Shown piece by piece: positions 50,513 to 59,624 of a stretch of 64,000 bases of DNA. Origin of the DNA: Salinispora vitiensis (GTDB lineage Bacteria > Actinomycetota > Actinomycetes > Mycobacteriales > Micromonosporaceae). The position numbers were made by a program, and so were the translations under genes. The notes below the pieces were generated by a model. That model was not told where the DNA came from. It was given only the letters and a program-made list of their open reading frames with translations, and did no database searches. The first letter of the stretch is position 1, and each line of letters starts with the position of its first letter. The stretch lies in NCBI RefSeq assembly GCF_000378825.1, contig NZ_KB900388.1:1870500-1934499 (forward strand). The letters are read 5' to 3'.

Positions 50513-51198
50513 TCCAGGGCGATCGGGCCGCCCGCGCCCGCACGGAGTTGCCGCGCCGTACGGCCCACGTACCGGCGCAGCGCTCGGGCCAGGTGCGGCT
50601 CGTCAACGTACTCGAGCCGGGAGACGACATCGGCGACGGGGGTGGCGGCGGCCAAGAGCGCCGCCGCTTCGCGTACCCGTTCGACCTGCCGCACCGCGCC
50701 TTGGGTGAGCCCGGTTGCCGCTCGGAATCGACGCTCGACGGTCCGCTGCGAGACGGACGGCCGGTAGCCTCGGCGGACCGCGGTGACGATCGGGTCACGG
50801 ACTACGGCTCCGCTTTGGACCAGGCGGTCCACCAGGGCCTCGGCGTCGTCCGGGCCGGGGGTCTCCCAGCAGGCGCCCGCCAGCCGGAAGGTCCGCCGGG
50901 TGGTGTCGGGAAGCTCGGCGCCGCCGTCCACCAGAGCCGGCATCGAGACGGCCCGCAGCGACGTACCGACGGCGAAGTCGATCCCGACGAAGCTCGCGCC
51001 CTCCGGCACCGGTGCGGCGCTGGTCCTCGTCTCGGGTCCGGTGATGGCCGCGTACGCGGTACCCAGCCGCTCCCAGAACACCAGGCCCCAACAGACCGTC
51101 GCTACCGAAGTCATCTCCGCGACCCCCGTACTCGTGCCGGTCCAGACGGCGTTGATCCAGGACGAGTCGGATGCGCGGGTCTGGAGTCGTAGGGCCAC
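50509..51198 (-). CDS. AraC-family transcriptional regulator
   Basis: 229 residues. C-terminal double helix-turn-helix of the AraC/XylS type: SQRTVERRFRAATGLTQGAV, then LAAATPVADVVSRLEYVDEP and a closing RRYVGRTARQLR. The N-terminal 100 residues are a variable sensing domain. The GTG at 51198 has no ribosome site (the upstream strand is pyrimidine-rich) but TATCCT ends 6 bases before it, so it may be leaderless. Stop overlaps that of the convergent DHFR-like gene by CTAG. It may regulate that neighbour, by proximity only. Confidence 0.85.
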   Translation of the reverse strand: MALRLQTRASDSSWINAVWTGTSTGVAEMTSVATVCWGLVFWERLGTAYAAITGPETRTSAAPVPEGASFVGIDFAVGTSLRAVSMPALVDGGAELPDTTRRTFRLAGACWETPGPDDAEALVDRLVQSGAVVRDPIVTAVRRGYRPSVSQRTVERRFRAATGLTQGAVRQVERVREAAALLAAATPVADVVSRLEYVDEPHLARALRRYVGRTARQLRAGAGGPIALD

Positions 51199-51204
51199 CT
51201 GAGG

Positions 51205-51210
51205 AGGATA
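51205..51210 (-). promoter_or_regulatory. Candidate -10 element of the AraC gene
   Basis: TATCCT on the minus strand, 6 bases before the GTG; typical leaderless spacing. No -35 or GTCRG element. Confidence 0.35.
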
Positions 51211-51339
51211 AGGGCGGTCACCGTACCCGCGCTGGTTCACCGGGCCGGAACGAGGCGAACCGGGGGCACCGTCGTCGGGCCCGTTTCCGCAGTTCCGGCC
51301 CGGGTACTCCAAGTCGGACCGGATGGGAGGTGCTACGCC

Positions 51340-51771
51340 GTGAGCCGTCGCAACGACCCGCAGCAGACCTACCAAGAGTTCACCGCGGCGGTGAACATGC
51401 GCCCCGGTGAACTGTCGAAATGGCTGGAGACCGAGAAGTCCAAGCAGGTGGGCTGGCGAAGACGGGGCGACCAGGGCGGCGAGACGGTTGGCCACCGCTC
51501 CGGCCGACGGATCCTCGACCTGCTCCGGCGTCGACGGGGCGATCTCTCCGAGGACGACTACCGGCACATGCGGAAAGTTGTCGGCTATGTCCGCCGACAT
51601 ATGGCACAACGGCCCAGTGGCGACGTTCGGGACACCCGATGGCGATACTCCCTGATGAACTGGGGGCACGACCCGGCCAAGGGCCCGCTGCCGCCACCGG
51701 GGGGCCCGTCCCGGAAGGCGCTCCGACGGCACGGCACCCCGCCCAAGGAACGCCGGGGGCCCGGCCGGTAG
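51340..51771 (+). CDS. DUF3140 protein
   Basis: 143 residues matching my recollection of the DUF3140 family: FTAAVNMRPGELSKWLETEK, a central GHRSGRRILDLL, RHMRKVVGYVRRHMAQRP and DTRWRYSLMNWGHDP. Function is unknown; the protein is small, basic and likely DNA- or RNA-associated (inferred from charge). Homologues are common in actinobacteria and occur beside stress genes. The GTG start has GGAGG 9 bases upstream. It converges with polA, the stops being 8 bases apart. Confidence 0.88.
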   Translation: MSRRNDPQQTYQEFTAAVNMRPGELSKWLETEKSKQVGWRRRGDQGGETVGHRSGRRILDLLRRRRGDLSEDDYRHMRKVVGYVRRHMAQRPSGDVRDTRWRYSLMNWGHDPAKGPLPPPGGPSRKALRRHGTPPKERRGPGR

Positions 51772-51779
51772 CGGGCCGG

Positions 51780-54479
51780 TCAGTGGTCGGCGCTGTTCCA
51801 GTCCCGCCCGTCGCCGACCGACACCTCCAGCGGCACGGACAGCGGGTACGCCCCGCCCATCTCCCGCCGGACCAGCGTCTCCAGCACCTCCCGCTCCCCG
51901 GGGGCCACCTCGAAGACCAGTTCGTCGTGCACCTGGAGCAGCATCCGGGAACGCAGCCCGGCGTCCCGGACTGCCGCGTCCACGTTCATCATCGCCACCT
52001 TGATGATGTCGGCGGCAGAGCCCTGGATCGGAGCGTTCAGCGCCATCCGCTCGGCCATCTCCCGCCGCTGCCGGTTGTCGCTGACCAGGTCGGGCAGGTA
52101 GCGGCGACGGCCGAGGACGCTCTCGGTGTAGCCGTCGCGCCGGGCCCGGGCCACCACCTCCTGCAGGTAGTCGCGCACCCCACCGAAACCGGCGAAGTAG
52201 GTCTCCATCAGCCCGCGCGCCTCCTCAGCGGAGACCCCGAGCTGCTGGGAGAGGCCGAACGCGCTCAGCCCGTAGGCCAGGCCGTAGTTCATCGCCTTGA
52301 TCTTGCGCCGCTGGTCGGGGGTGACCGCCTCCACCGGCACCTGGAAGACCGACGAGGCGGTGGCGGCATGGAAGTCCCGGCCCGAGTTGAAGGCGTCGAT
52401 CAGGGCCTCGTCCGCCGAGAGGTGGGCCATGATCCGCATCTCGATCTGGCTGTAGTCGGCGGTGAGCAGGCTCTCATACCCGGCGCCGACCACGAAGGCC
52501 CGACGGATCCGCCGCCCCTCCTCGGTACGGATCGGAATGTTCTGCAGGTTCGGCTCGGTGGAGGAGAGCCGACCGGTGGCCGCCACGGTCTGGTTGAAGG
52601 TGGTGTGGATTCGACCGTCGTCGGAGACCGACTTGAGCAGCCCGTCAACCGTGGTCTTCAGCTTCGCCACGTCCCGGTGCCGTAGCAGGTGCCCGAGCAC
52701 CGGGTGCGGGTTCTGCCCGTGTAGCCACTGCAGGGCGTCCGCATCGGTGGTGTAACCGGTCTTGATCCGCTTGGTCTTGGGTAGCCCCAGCTCGCCGAAG
52801 AGGATCTCCTGCAGCTGCTTCGGGGAACCCAGGTTGAACTCCCGCCCGACCGCCTCGTACGCGCCCTGCGCGGCGGCCTTCACCTCTGCGGCGAAGTGCG
52901 CCTCCAGCTCGGACAGGTACTGCGTGTCGGCGGCGATGCCGGTGCGCTCCATACCGGCGAGCACCCGCATCAGCGGCAGCTCCACCTCAGCCATCAGCCG
53001 GGCCGACTGCTCCCCGTCCCGCGACAGCTCCGCGTCGATGGCGTCGGCAAGGTCGAGGGTGGCCCGAGCCCGCAGCATCAGGTTCTGCTCGGCCGCGCCG
53101 TCATCACCCAGGCCGTCGAGGGTGAGCTGGCCGGTCTCCGGCAGGTCAACCCGCAGCTCCCGGTGCAGATACCGCAGGGCCAGGTCAGTCAGGTCGTAGG
53201 AACGCTGGTCGGGCCGGGCCAGGTAGGCGGCGATCTGCGTGTCTCTGGTGATGCCCCGGATCGGCCACCCGCGGGCGGCGAACGCGAGCACCGCCGGCTT
53301 GCTGTCGTGCAGCACCTTCGGACGGCTCACATCCGCCAGCCACCCCGCTAGGGCGGCCTCGTCGGCGGCGTCGAGTCGACCGGGGTCGAACCAGGCCCCG
53401 GCCCCGGCGGCGGTCGCCAGCGCCATGCCGGTCACGTCGGCGAGGTGCCGCCGGTTGGGCCCGGTGTCGAGCGTGACGGCGAGGCCGACCGGCGTGTTCG
53501 GTGCCGCGTGTTCCCCCAGCCACGTGGCGAGCGCCCCCGGCTCGACGAGGAGCTCACCCGCCAGGTCAAAACCCGCCTCGGCTTCCGGCTCAACCGCGTC
53601 CAGGTACTGGTAGAGCCGATCCCGAAGGATGCGGAACTCCAGCGTGTCGAAGACCTGGTGCACCGCCTCCCGGTCCCAGCCCGCCCAGCGGGTCTCCGCC
53701 AGCGGCAGGGGCAGATCCAGGTCGGTGACCAGGCAGTTGAGCTCGTGATTGCGAATCACGTCGGCGAGTCGCTCGCGCAGATTCGCCCCGGCCTTGCCCT
53801 TGATCTCGTCGGCCCGGGCGACGACACCCTCGACCCCGCCGTAGGCGGTGATCCATTTGGCGGCGGTCTTCGGACCGACGCCCGGGACGCCGGGCAGGTT
53901 GTCGCTGGTCTCGCCCACCAACGCGGCGAGGTCCCGATAGTGCTGCGGCGGCACCCCGTATTTCGCCGTCACCGCAGCCGGGTCCATCCGGGCCAGGTCA
54001 GAGACGCCCTTGCGGGGGTAGAGCACCGTGACGTCGTCGTCAACGAGTTGGAATGCGTCCCGGTCTCCGGTCGTGATCAGGACCGACATCCCCTGCTCGC
54101 GGGCCTGCCGGGTGAGCGTGGCGATCACGTCGTCCGCCTCGTAGCCCGCCATCTCCACCGCCGGGACGCGCAACGCCGCCAGGATCTCCTTGACCAGGCT
54201 GACCTGGCCCTTGAAGTCGGTCGGGGTCTCGCTGCGGCCAGCTTTGTACGCCGCGTACTTCTCGGTGCGGAAGGAGTGCCGGGAGACGTCGAAGGCCACG
54301 GCGATGTGCGTCGGCTGCTCATCCCGGAGAACGTTGATCAACATGGAGGTGAAGCCGTAGACCGCGTTGGTCGGTTGCCCCGTCGTGGTGGAGAAGTTCT
54401 CGACCGGCAGGGCGAAGAACGCCCGGTAGGCCAGGGAGTGTCCGTCGACGAGGAGCAGGCGCGGCTTCGTGGCTGTCAC
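51780..54479 (-). CDS. polA: DNA polymerase I
   Basis: Repair and Okazaki-fragment polymerase. 899 residues: N-terminal 5'-3' exonuclease (VDGHSLAYRAFFAL, GYEADDVIAT, GDRDAFQLVDD, VPGVGPKTAAKWI) to about 300, an inactive-looking 3'-5' exonuclease-like middle domain as in other actinobacteria, and the polymerase domain with motif A DYSQIEMRIMAHLS, motif B RRKIKAMNYGLAYGLSAFG and motif C QVHDELVFEV. GTG start with no ribosome site; TAGAGT ends 7 bases upstream, so probably leaderless from a damage-type promoter. Confidence 0.97.
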   Translation of the reverse strand: MTATKPRLLLVDGHSLAYRAFFALPVENFSTTTGQPTNAVYGFTSMLINVLRDEQPTHIAVAFDVSRHSFRTEKYAAYKAGRSETPTDFKGQVSLVKEILAALRVPAVEMAGYEADDVIATLTRQAREQGMSVLITTGDRDAFQLVDDDVTVLYPRKGVSDLARMDPAAVTAKYGVPPQHYRDLAALVGETSDNLPGVPGVGPKTAAKWITAYGGVEGVVARADEIKGKAGANLRERLADVIRNHELNCLVTDLDLPLPLAETRWAGWDREAVHQVFDTLEFRILRDRLYQYLDAVEPEAEAGFDLAGELLVEPGALATWLGEHAAPNTPVGLAVTLDTGPNRRHLADVTGMALATAAGAGAWFDPGRLDAADEAALAGWLADVSRPKVLHDSKPAVLAFAARGWPIRGITRDTQIAAYLARPDQRSYDLTDLALRYLHRELRVDLPETGQLTLDGLGDDGAAEQNLMLRARATLDLADAIDAELSRDGEQSARLMAEVELPLMRVLAGMERTGIAADTQYLSELEAHFAAEVKAAAQGAYEAVGREFNLGSPKQLQEILFGELGLPKTKRIKTGYTTDADALQWLHGQNPHPVLGHLLRHRDVAKLKTTVDGLLKSVSDDGRIHTTFNQTVAATGRLSSTEPNLQNIPIRTEEGRRIRRAFVVGAGYESLLTADYSQIEMRIMAHLSADEALIDAFNSGRDFHAATASSVFQVPVEAVTPDQRRKIKAMNYGLAYGLSAFGLSQQLGVSAEEARGLMETYFAGFGGVRDYLQEVVARARRDGYTESVLGRRRYLPDLVSDNRQRREMAERMALNAPIQGSAADIIKVAMMNVDAAVRDAGLRSRMLLQVHDELVFEVAPGEREVLETLVRREMGGAYPLSVPLEVSVGDGRDWNSADH

Positions 54480-54486
54480 GGTGGCG

Positions 54487-54509
54487 ACTCTAGTCCGTGC
54501 CGCCGACAG
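54487..54509 (-). promoter_or_regulatory. Candidate DNA-damage (PafBC-type) promoter of polA
   Basis: Minus strand: CTGTCGGCG (54509-54501), 8 bases, TAGAGT (54492-54487), 7 bases, GTG start. Matches TTGTCRGTG-N8-TANNNT at 7 of 9 positions of the upstream box with exact spacing. Confidence 0.62.
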
Positions 54510-54601
54510 GGCCGGGCGGCGGCACCGGGGCGCCGGCGCGGAAAGTCACGCCGGGCCCGGCCACCCGCTGCGTGGAGCTGAGCCGGACCCGCACGCGGCG
54601 G

Positions 54602-54636
54602 GCGGCCGGCCGTCCCGGTGCGGGACGACCGGCCGC
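54602..54636 (-). terminator. Hairpin terminator of the liv operon
   Basis: A 16-bp stem (54602-54617 with 54621-54636), one G-U pair in the minus-strand RNA, 3-base loop, 17 bases after the livF stop. Confidence 0.75.
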
Positions 54637-54653
54637 GTGGGCAGCGCCGCCGA

Positions 54654-55364
54654 TCAGGCGACGCCCAGATACGCCTCCTTGACCGATGGGTCGTGCAGCA
54701 GGTCCTGGCCGGACCCCTCCTTGACGATCCGGCCGGTCTCCAACACGTACCCCCGGTGTGCCCGGGAAAGCGCCTGCTGGGCGTTCTGCTCCACCAGCAG
54801 GACCGTGGTGCCCTGCTGGTTGATCTCCACGATGATGTCGAAGATCTGTTGAATGATCATCGGGGCGAGCCCCATCGACGGCTCATCCAACAGCAGCAAC
54901 TTCGGCCGAGCCATCAAGGCCCGACCGACCGCGAGCATCTGCTGTTCGCCACCGGAGAGCGTTCCCCCCAGCTGACGACGCCGCTCCGCCAACCGCGGAA
55001 ACAGCTCGAACACCCGCTCCAGGTCGGCGGCGATCCCCGCACTGTCCCGACGGGTGTACGCCCCCATGTCGAGGTTGTCCAGGACCGTCATACCCGGGAA
55101 GATGCCCCGCCCCTCGGGCGCCTGGCAGACCCCCCGCCGTACCCGCAGGTCGGCTCGGAGGTTGGTGATGTCCTCCCCGTTGAAGCGGATCGCTCCCCGG
55201 CTCACCGGCCGGAGTCCGGAGATCGCCCGCATGGTGGTGGTCTTACCCGCGCCGTTCGCGCCGATGAGGGCTACCACCTCACCCTCGTTCACATGCAGGC
55301 TGATCCCGTGCAGCGCCTCGATCCGGCCGTACCGGAGGGTCAGATCGTCAATCTCAAGCAGCAT
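54654..55364 (-). CDS. livF: Branched-chain amino-acid ABC transporter ATPase LivF
   Basis: Second ATPase of a HAAT-type importer. 236 residues: Walker A GANGAGKTT near 35-43, Q-loop, ABC signature TLSGGEQQMLAVGRALM, Walker B LLLLDEPSMGLAP. Starts within the livG end (11-base overlap), so it is translationally coupled and last in the livKHMGF operon. Substrate class (Leu/Ile/Val, or other amides such as urea) cannot be read from the ATPase. Confidence 0.95.
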   Translation of the reverse strand: MLLEIDDLTLRYGRIEALHGISLHVNEGEVVALIGANGAGKTTTMRAISGLRPVSRGAIRFNGEDITNLRADLRVRRGVCQAPEGRGIFPGMTVLDNLDMGAYTRRDSAGIAADLERVFELFPRLAERRRQLGGTLSGGEQQMLAVGRALMARPKLLLLDEPSMGLAPMIIQQIFDIIVEINQQGTTVLLVEQNAQQALSRAHRGYVLETGRIVKEGSGQDLLHDPSVKEAYLGVA

Positions 55365-56277
55365 CTGCGGGCTCCCCCAGGTACGCCGCGATCACCTTCG
55401 GGTTGTCCCGCACCTCGGCGGGCGCCCCCTCGGCGATCTTCTTACCGAACTCCAGCACCACGATCCGGTCGGTGACCCCCATGACGAGGCGCATGTCGTG
55501 CTCAATGAGCAGCACCGTGAAACCGCGATCCCGGATCTTGCGGATCAGTTCGAGGAGTTCCTCCTTCTCCGCCGGGTTGAATCCGGCGGCCGGCTCGTCC
55601 AGGCAGAGCAACTTCGGCTCGGTGGCCAGCGCCCGCGCGATCTCCAACCGGCGTTGGTAGCCGTACGGGAGGTTGCGGGCCAGGTCATTGGCGCGGTCGT
55701 CAATGCCGACGAAGCTCAGCAGCTCGTACGCCTTACGCTCGCCGGCCCGTTCCTCGAGCGTGTGCCGCGAGATGCCGAACACCTGGGCCGAGGAGCGGCG
55801 AACCTGCTGCCACAGCCGCACCAGGCCGTTGGCCGAATCGACCGTGGGCAGCTCCTCCGGCTTCGGCTTGACCCGGTACAGCCGGAACAACGCACCGACC
55901 ACACTGGTGCGGTGCTGGGAGTCCGCACCGACGAGCACGTTCTCCAGCGCGGTCATCTCCGGGAAGAGCCGGATGTTCTGGAACGTCCGGGCGATTCCCA
56001 TCTGGTTGATCCGGTGCGGCTTCCGTCCGCTGACCTGCTGTCCGTCGAACCGGACCGCACCAGAGGTCGGCCGGTAGACGCCGGTCATCGCGTTGAAGCA
56101 GGTGGTCTTGCCGGCCCCGTTCGGACCGATGAGCCCGAGGATCTCACCCTTGTACAGGTTGAAACTCAGATCGTCGAGCGCCACCACACCGCCGAAGCGG
56201 AGGGTCACCCCGTCCACCTCGAGCAGCACCTCGGGCTTGGCGGCGTCCTCGGGCGATGTCTTCTGCTTAGGCAACAT
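55354..56277 (-). CDS. livG: Branched-chain amino-acid ABC transporter ATPase LivG
   Basis: First ATPase of the importer. 307 residues: Walker A GPNGAGKTT at about 50-58, a LivG-type inserted segment between the Q-loop and signature (about 115-160), Walker B LLCLDEPAAGFNP and the H-loop LLIEHDMRLVMGVTDRI. A Lys/Glu-rich N-terminal extension of about 15 residues precedes the domain. Its start overlaps the livM end by 11 bases. Confidence 0.95.
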   Translation of the reverse strand: MLPKQKTSPEDAAKPEVLLEVDGVTLRFGGVVALDDLSFNLYKGEILGLIGPNGAGKTTCFNAMTGVYRPTSGAVRFDGQQVSGRKPHRINQMGIARTFQNIRLFPEMTALENVLVGADSQHRTSVVGALFRLYRVKPKPEELPTVDSANGLVRLWQQVRRSSAQVFGISRHTLEERAGERKAYELLSFVGIDDRANDLARNLPYGYQRRLEIARALATEPKLLCLDEPAAGFNPAEKEELLELIRKIRDRGFTVLLIEHDMRLVMGVTDRIVVLEFGKKIAEGAPAEVRDNPKVIAAYLGEPADAA

Positions 56278-57436
56278 TTGCCGGCTCCTTCGCCCTGTCC
56301 TGCAACTCGCGTGTTCGTCGCCGACTCGGCAACAGACCCTGCGGGCGCAGCAGCATGATGAGTACCAATGCTAGGCCGAAGGCGAGGACCCGGTACTCCG
56401 AGAAGTCGCGGAACCGCTCCGGCAGGTACGCGAGCAGGAAGGCACCGACCGCGACACCCGCCATGTTGCCGGAGCCACCGACCACCACCATCGCGACGAA
56501 CAGGATGGAGAGCTGGACGTTGAAGGTCTCGGGTTGAATGAAGGCCGACCGGCTGGCGAAGAGCAGGCCGGAGAACCCACCCAGGGCGGCACCGATGGCG
56601 AACGCCCACAGCTTGAACTTGAACGGGTAGACGCCCATCACCGCGGCGGCGTCCTCGTCCTCCCGGATGGCCAGCCACGACCGCCCCACCCGGCTGTGCT
56701 CCAGCCGCCGCACCAGCAGGACCATCACCAGCACCACGCTCAACGCCAGCCAGTACCAGGGCTTGATGTCGAGCAGTCCGAAGACCTTGTTGTCGGGCGA
56801 CGGTGGGCCCTCCGGGCCGGGAATGCCGGGCACGCCCTGCGCCTCGCCGGCCCACCCCGAGTTCTTCGCGACGATCCGAATGATCTCGCCGAAGCCCAAC
56901 GTCACGATGGCCAGGTAGTCGCCCCGAAGCCGCAGCGTCGGCCAGCCGAGCAGAACTCCCGCGACCAACGAGAAGGCCAACGCGATCGGGATGCAGATCG
57001 CCCACGCGATCGCCCAGTCCGAGGAGAGGCCGAACTGCTCCTGCAACGCCCCGACCACCGGCGACTCGGCCGACCCGAACAGCGCCACGCTGTAGGCGCC
57101 CACCGCGTAGAAGCCGACGTAGCCGAGGTCGAGCAGACCAGCCAGCCCGATCACGACGTTAAGCCCGACAGCCACCAGGACGTACAGGGCGCAGACGAAG
57201 AGCACCCCAGCCCAGTTGGCGCCGCCGTCGATGGAGTCGGTCCGGAACCAGTCCAGCCCCGGGATGATCAGGTTCGTTCCCGGGATGTCGCCGAGGAACG
57301 GCAGGTAGTAGAGGAAGGCAACGCCCGCGAGCAGGGTCAGCCAACGCTGCCAACGAGGCAGCGCCCGCCACCGGTCCCCCATACCCCCCAGGACGTGTCG
57401 GCGCCGCTCGTTGATTTGTCGTAGTGCCTCTGTCAT
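56267..57436 (-). CDS. livM: Branched-chain amino-acid ABC transporter permease LivM
   Basis: Inner-membrane permease of 389 residues with an N-terminal basic tail (about 40 residues) and roughly nine to ten TM segments. Family text: GLNVVIGLAGLLDLGYVGFYAVGAY and, after a loop, LRGDYLAIVTLGFGEIIRI, then the EAA-like ATPase contact SRVGRSWLAIREDEDAAAVM. Overlaps livH by 4 bases and livG by 11, so it is firmly inside the operon. Confidence 0.95.
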   Translation of the reverse strand: MTEALRQINERRRHVLGGMGDRWRALPRWQRWLTLLAGVAFLYYLPFLGDIPGTNLIIPGLDWFRTDSIDGGANWAGVLFVCALYVLVAVGLNVVIGLAGLLDLGYVGFYAVGAYSVALFGSAESPVVGALQEQFGLSSDWAIAWAICIPIALAFSLVAGVLLGWPTLRLRGDYLAIVTLGFGEIIRIVAKNSGWAGEAQGVPGIPGPEGPPSPDNKVFGLLDIKPWYWLALSVVLVMVLLVRRLEHSRVGRSWLAIREDEDAAAVMGVYPFKFKLWAFAIGAALGGFSGLLFASRSAFIQPETFNVQLSILFVAMVVVGGSGNMAGVAVGAFLLAYLPERFRDFSEYRVLAFGLALVLIMLLRPQGLLPSRRRTRELQDRAKEPANVA

Positions 57437-58407
57437 GCCCTCGCCTTTCCGAGAGACTCACCGAGCAGGCCGGTCGGGCGGAAGATCAGCACCACCACGA
57501 GCACCACAAAGGCGGCCACGTCCTCCCAGGTGGATCGGGTCAACGTCGCCGCGTACACCTCGATGACCCCGAGTAGTAGGCCACCGAGCAGCGCGCCGCG
57601 GAGGTTACCGATACCACCGAGCACCGCCGCGGTGAACGCCTTCAGCCCGACCACGAAGCCGATGTCGAACTTGGTGATCCCGTACCGCATGTTCCACAAC
57701 AGGGCCGCAGCGCCCGCCATCAAACCACCCAGGACGAAGACCAGCATGATCACTCGGTCCTGGTGCACCCCCATCAGCGCGGCGGTGTCTGGGCTCTGTG
57801 CCACGGCCCGTACGCCACGGCCGTACCGCGTCCGATTGATGAACTGGTCCAACCCGTAGAGCATCACGAGGGCGGCGACCACCATGATGATCTGCACGTT
57901 GGTGATGTCGGCACCCGCCACCGAGAGCACTGTCTCCTGCTTCAGCAGCGGCGGAATCCCGATCACGAGTCGGTTCTCGGTGAATCCGCGCCCCGAGAAG
58001 AACCCGGCCATCCACAGCGCGAAGAGCTCCACCAGGACGAGCGAGAGCCCGATGGCGGTGATCAGGAAGATCAGCGGCGGCGCGTTCATCCGGCGTAGTC
58101 GCCGGTAGGCGACGCGTTCGACGGTGAGCGCGGTGGCACCCGAGGCCAGCGCACCGACCACCAGGCCGATGAGCAGGTAGACGATCGCCATCCCGATCGG
58201 CGGGTTGTCGGCCACCCCGAGCAACGACCAGGTACCGAGGATCGCGAAGGTGCCCACCATGAAGATCTCAGAGTGCGCGAAGTTGATCAAACGGAGCACA
58301 CCATAGACGAGCGTGTACCCCAAGGCGACGAGGGCATAGATCGCCCCCTTGGACAAGCCATCAACAGTGTGCTGGGCTAGGTCGCCGAATAAGGCATCGA
58401 AATTCAC
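57433..58407 (-). CDS. livH: Branched-chain amino-acid ABC transporter permease LivH
   Basis: Permease of 324 residues with about eight TM segments. Typical LivH text: GAIYALVALGYTLVYGVLRL near the N-terminus and the ATPase-contact segment GRGVRAVAQSPDTAALMGVH. I chose the GTG at 58407 with GGGGAGAAA just upstream; the longer reading would begin inside the hairpin at 58426-58465. That hairpin separates it from livK, likely lowering permease expression relative to the binding protein. Confidence 0.95.
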   Translation of the reverse strand: MNFDALFGDLAQHTVDGLSKGAIYALVALGYTLVYGVLRLINFAHSEIFMVGTFAILGTWSLLGVADNPPIGMAIVYLLIGLVVGALASGATALTVERVAYRRLRRMNAPPLIFLITAIGLSLVLVELFALWMAGFFSGRGFTENRLVIGIPPLLKQETVLSVAGADITNVQIIMVVAALVMLYGLDQFINRTRYGRGVRAVAQSPDTAALMGVHQDRVIMLVFVLGGLMAGAAALLWNMRYGITKFDIGFVVGLKAFTAAVLGGIGNLRGALLGGLLLGVIEVYAATLTRSTWEDVAAFVVLVVVLIFRPTGLLGESLGKARA

Positions 58408-58425
58408 GGGTTTCTCCCCTTTGGC

Positions 58426-58465
58426 ACCGTTGCGCGGCCGGGGAAAGCCCCGGCCGCGCAACGGT
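58426..58465 (-). terminator. Intra-operon hairpin between livK and livH
   Basis: Perfect 18-bp stem (58426-58443 with 58448-58465), 4-base loop, 10 bases after the livK stop and 18 bases before the livH start. Expected to act as an attenuator or mRNA-stabilising hairpin. Shares its GCGCGGCCGGGG core with the hairpin behind the orphan copy. Confidence 0.75.
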
Positions 58466-58475
58466 CAATCCTGGC

Positions 58476-59624
58476 TCAGCTGAGCTTGATCTCCTGCTGG
58501 GCCGTGATCTCACCGCCCTTGATCTCGTAGGCCCAGATCACCACCCGGGACTCGTCCACGTCGCCGCTGTCGGCGAACTTGAGGGACTTCGAGACCCCCT
58601 CCTTGTCGTACGAGTCGACCCACGCCAGCAGATCCGCACGCGTGGTGTTGCCCTCGGCCAGGCCCTCGATCAACACGTTCGCGGCGTCGAAACCCTCGGC
58701 ACCGTAGGAACCCGGAGGTCCGCCGTACTCCGCCTCGAAGTCAGCCGCGAAGGTGCCACCGGCCTGGTCCGGCGGCAGGCACGGGCAGGTCACGATCACA
58801 CCCTCGGCGCTGGCTCCGGCACCCTTCGGGAAGGACGGGTCGTAGAGACCGTCGAAGCCGAGGAAGGGCGTCGCGATGCCGGCCTCCCGCAGCTGCTTCA
58901 CCAGCGGAGCCGCCTCGTTCGTGTAGCCGCCGTAGGCGATCGCGTCCGGGGCGGCAGCCTTGATCTTCGAGATGGTGGCGGCGAAGTTGACCTGCTTCTC
59001 CTGCACCTGGTCGGTGCCGCCCGCCAACTCACCGAGCGACTTGGTCAGCTCGTCGGCGATGCCGGCGCCGTAGGTGGTGCCGTCATTGATCACGAAGACC
59101 TTCTTGGCCTGCACGACATCTCGAAGGTAGACGGCGGCGGCGGCACCCTGGACGGCGTCGTTACCGACCACCCGGTGGAACACCTCGTTACCGCCCGCGG
59201 TCAACTCGATCGCGGTCGCCGACGGGCTGACCATCACCATCCCGGCCGCCTCGTAGACCGCCATCGTCGCCTTGCTCTCACCGGAGAACGCGCCACCGAT
59301 GACGCCCAGGAAGGACTCGTCGCCGGTGACCTGGTTCGCGACCGGCGTGGCCTGCGTCGGGTCGCCCTGGGTGTCGAACTCCTGCAGCTCCACCTCGCAG
59401 TCCGGGTTCGCCTCGTTGTGCTTCTTCACCGCAAGCAGTGCGCCGTCACGCGACGGGATCACCAGACCCGAGTTCGGGCCACTGAAGGCACCGAAGATGG
59501 CGATCTTGCCACCGCAGTCATTGCCGCCGGCGGAGTTTTCCTCCTCCGCCTGACAGCCCGCAGCGCCGATGAGGGCTGCGGACAACCCAATGGCGCCGAG
59601 CGCCCGTACGTACTTACGCCTCAC
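58476..59624 (-). CDS. livK: Branched-chain amino-acid ABC transporter substrate-binding lipoprotein LivK
   Basis: 382-residue LivK-type lipoprotein, first gene of livKHMGF. Signal peptide VRRKYVRALGAIGLSAALIG with lipobox AAGC; mature start rich in Glu. GTG at 59624 follows a GGAGGAGG ribosome site. The central part is nearly identical to the orphan at 22894-24042, whereas residues about 45-95 differ in many places (IFGAFSGPNSGLVIPSRDGA versus MFGAYTGPNSGLAIPALKSA), which could change ligand preference. Two cysteines near CPCLPP differ from CLCLPS in the orphan copy. Confidence 0.94.
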   Translation of the reverse strand: MRRKYVRALGAIGLSAALIGAAGCQAEEENSAGGNDCGGKIAIFGAFSGPNSGLVIPSRDGALLAVKKHNEANPDCEVELQEFDTQGDPTQATPVANQVTGDESFLGVIGGAFSGESKATMAVYEAAGMVMVSPSATAIELTAGGNEVFHRVVGNDAVQGAAAAVYLRDVVQAKKVFVINDGTTYGAGIADELTKSLGELAGGTDQVQEKQVNFAATISKIKAAAPDAIAYGGYTNEAAPLVKQLREAGIATPFLGFDGLYDPSFPKGAGASAEGVIVTCPCLPPDQAGGTFAADFEAEYGGPPGSYGAEGFDAANVLIEGLAEGNTTRADLLAWVDSYDKEGVSKSLKFADSGDVDESRVVIWAYEIKGGEITAQQEIKLS

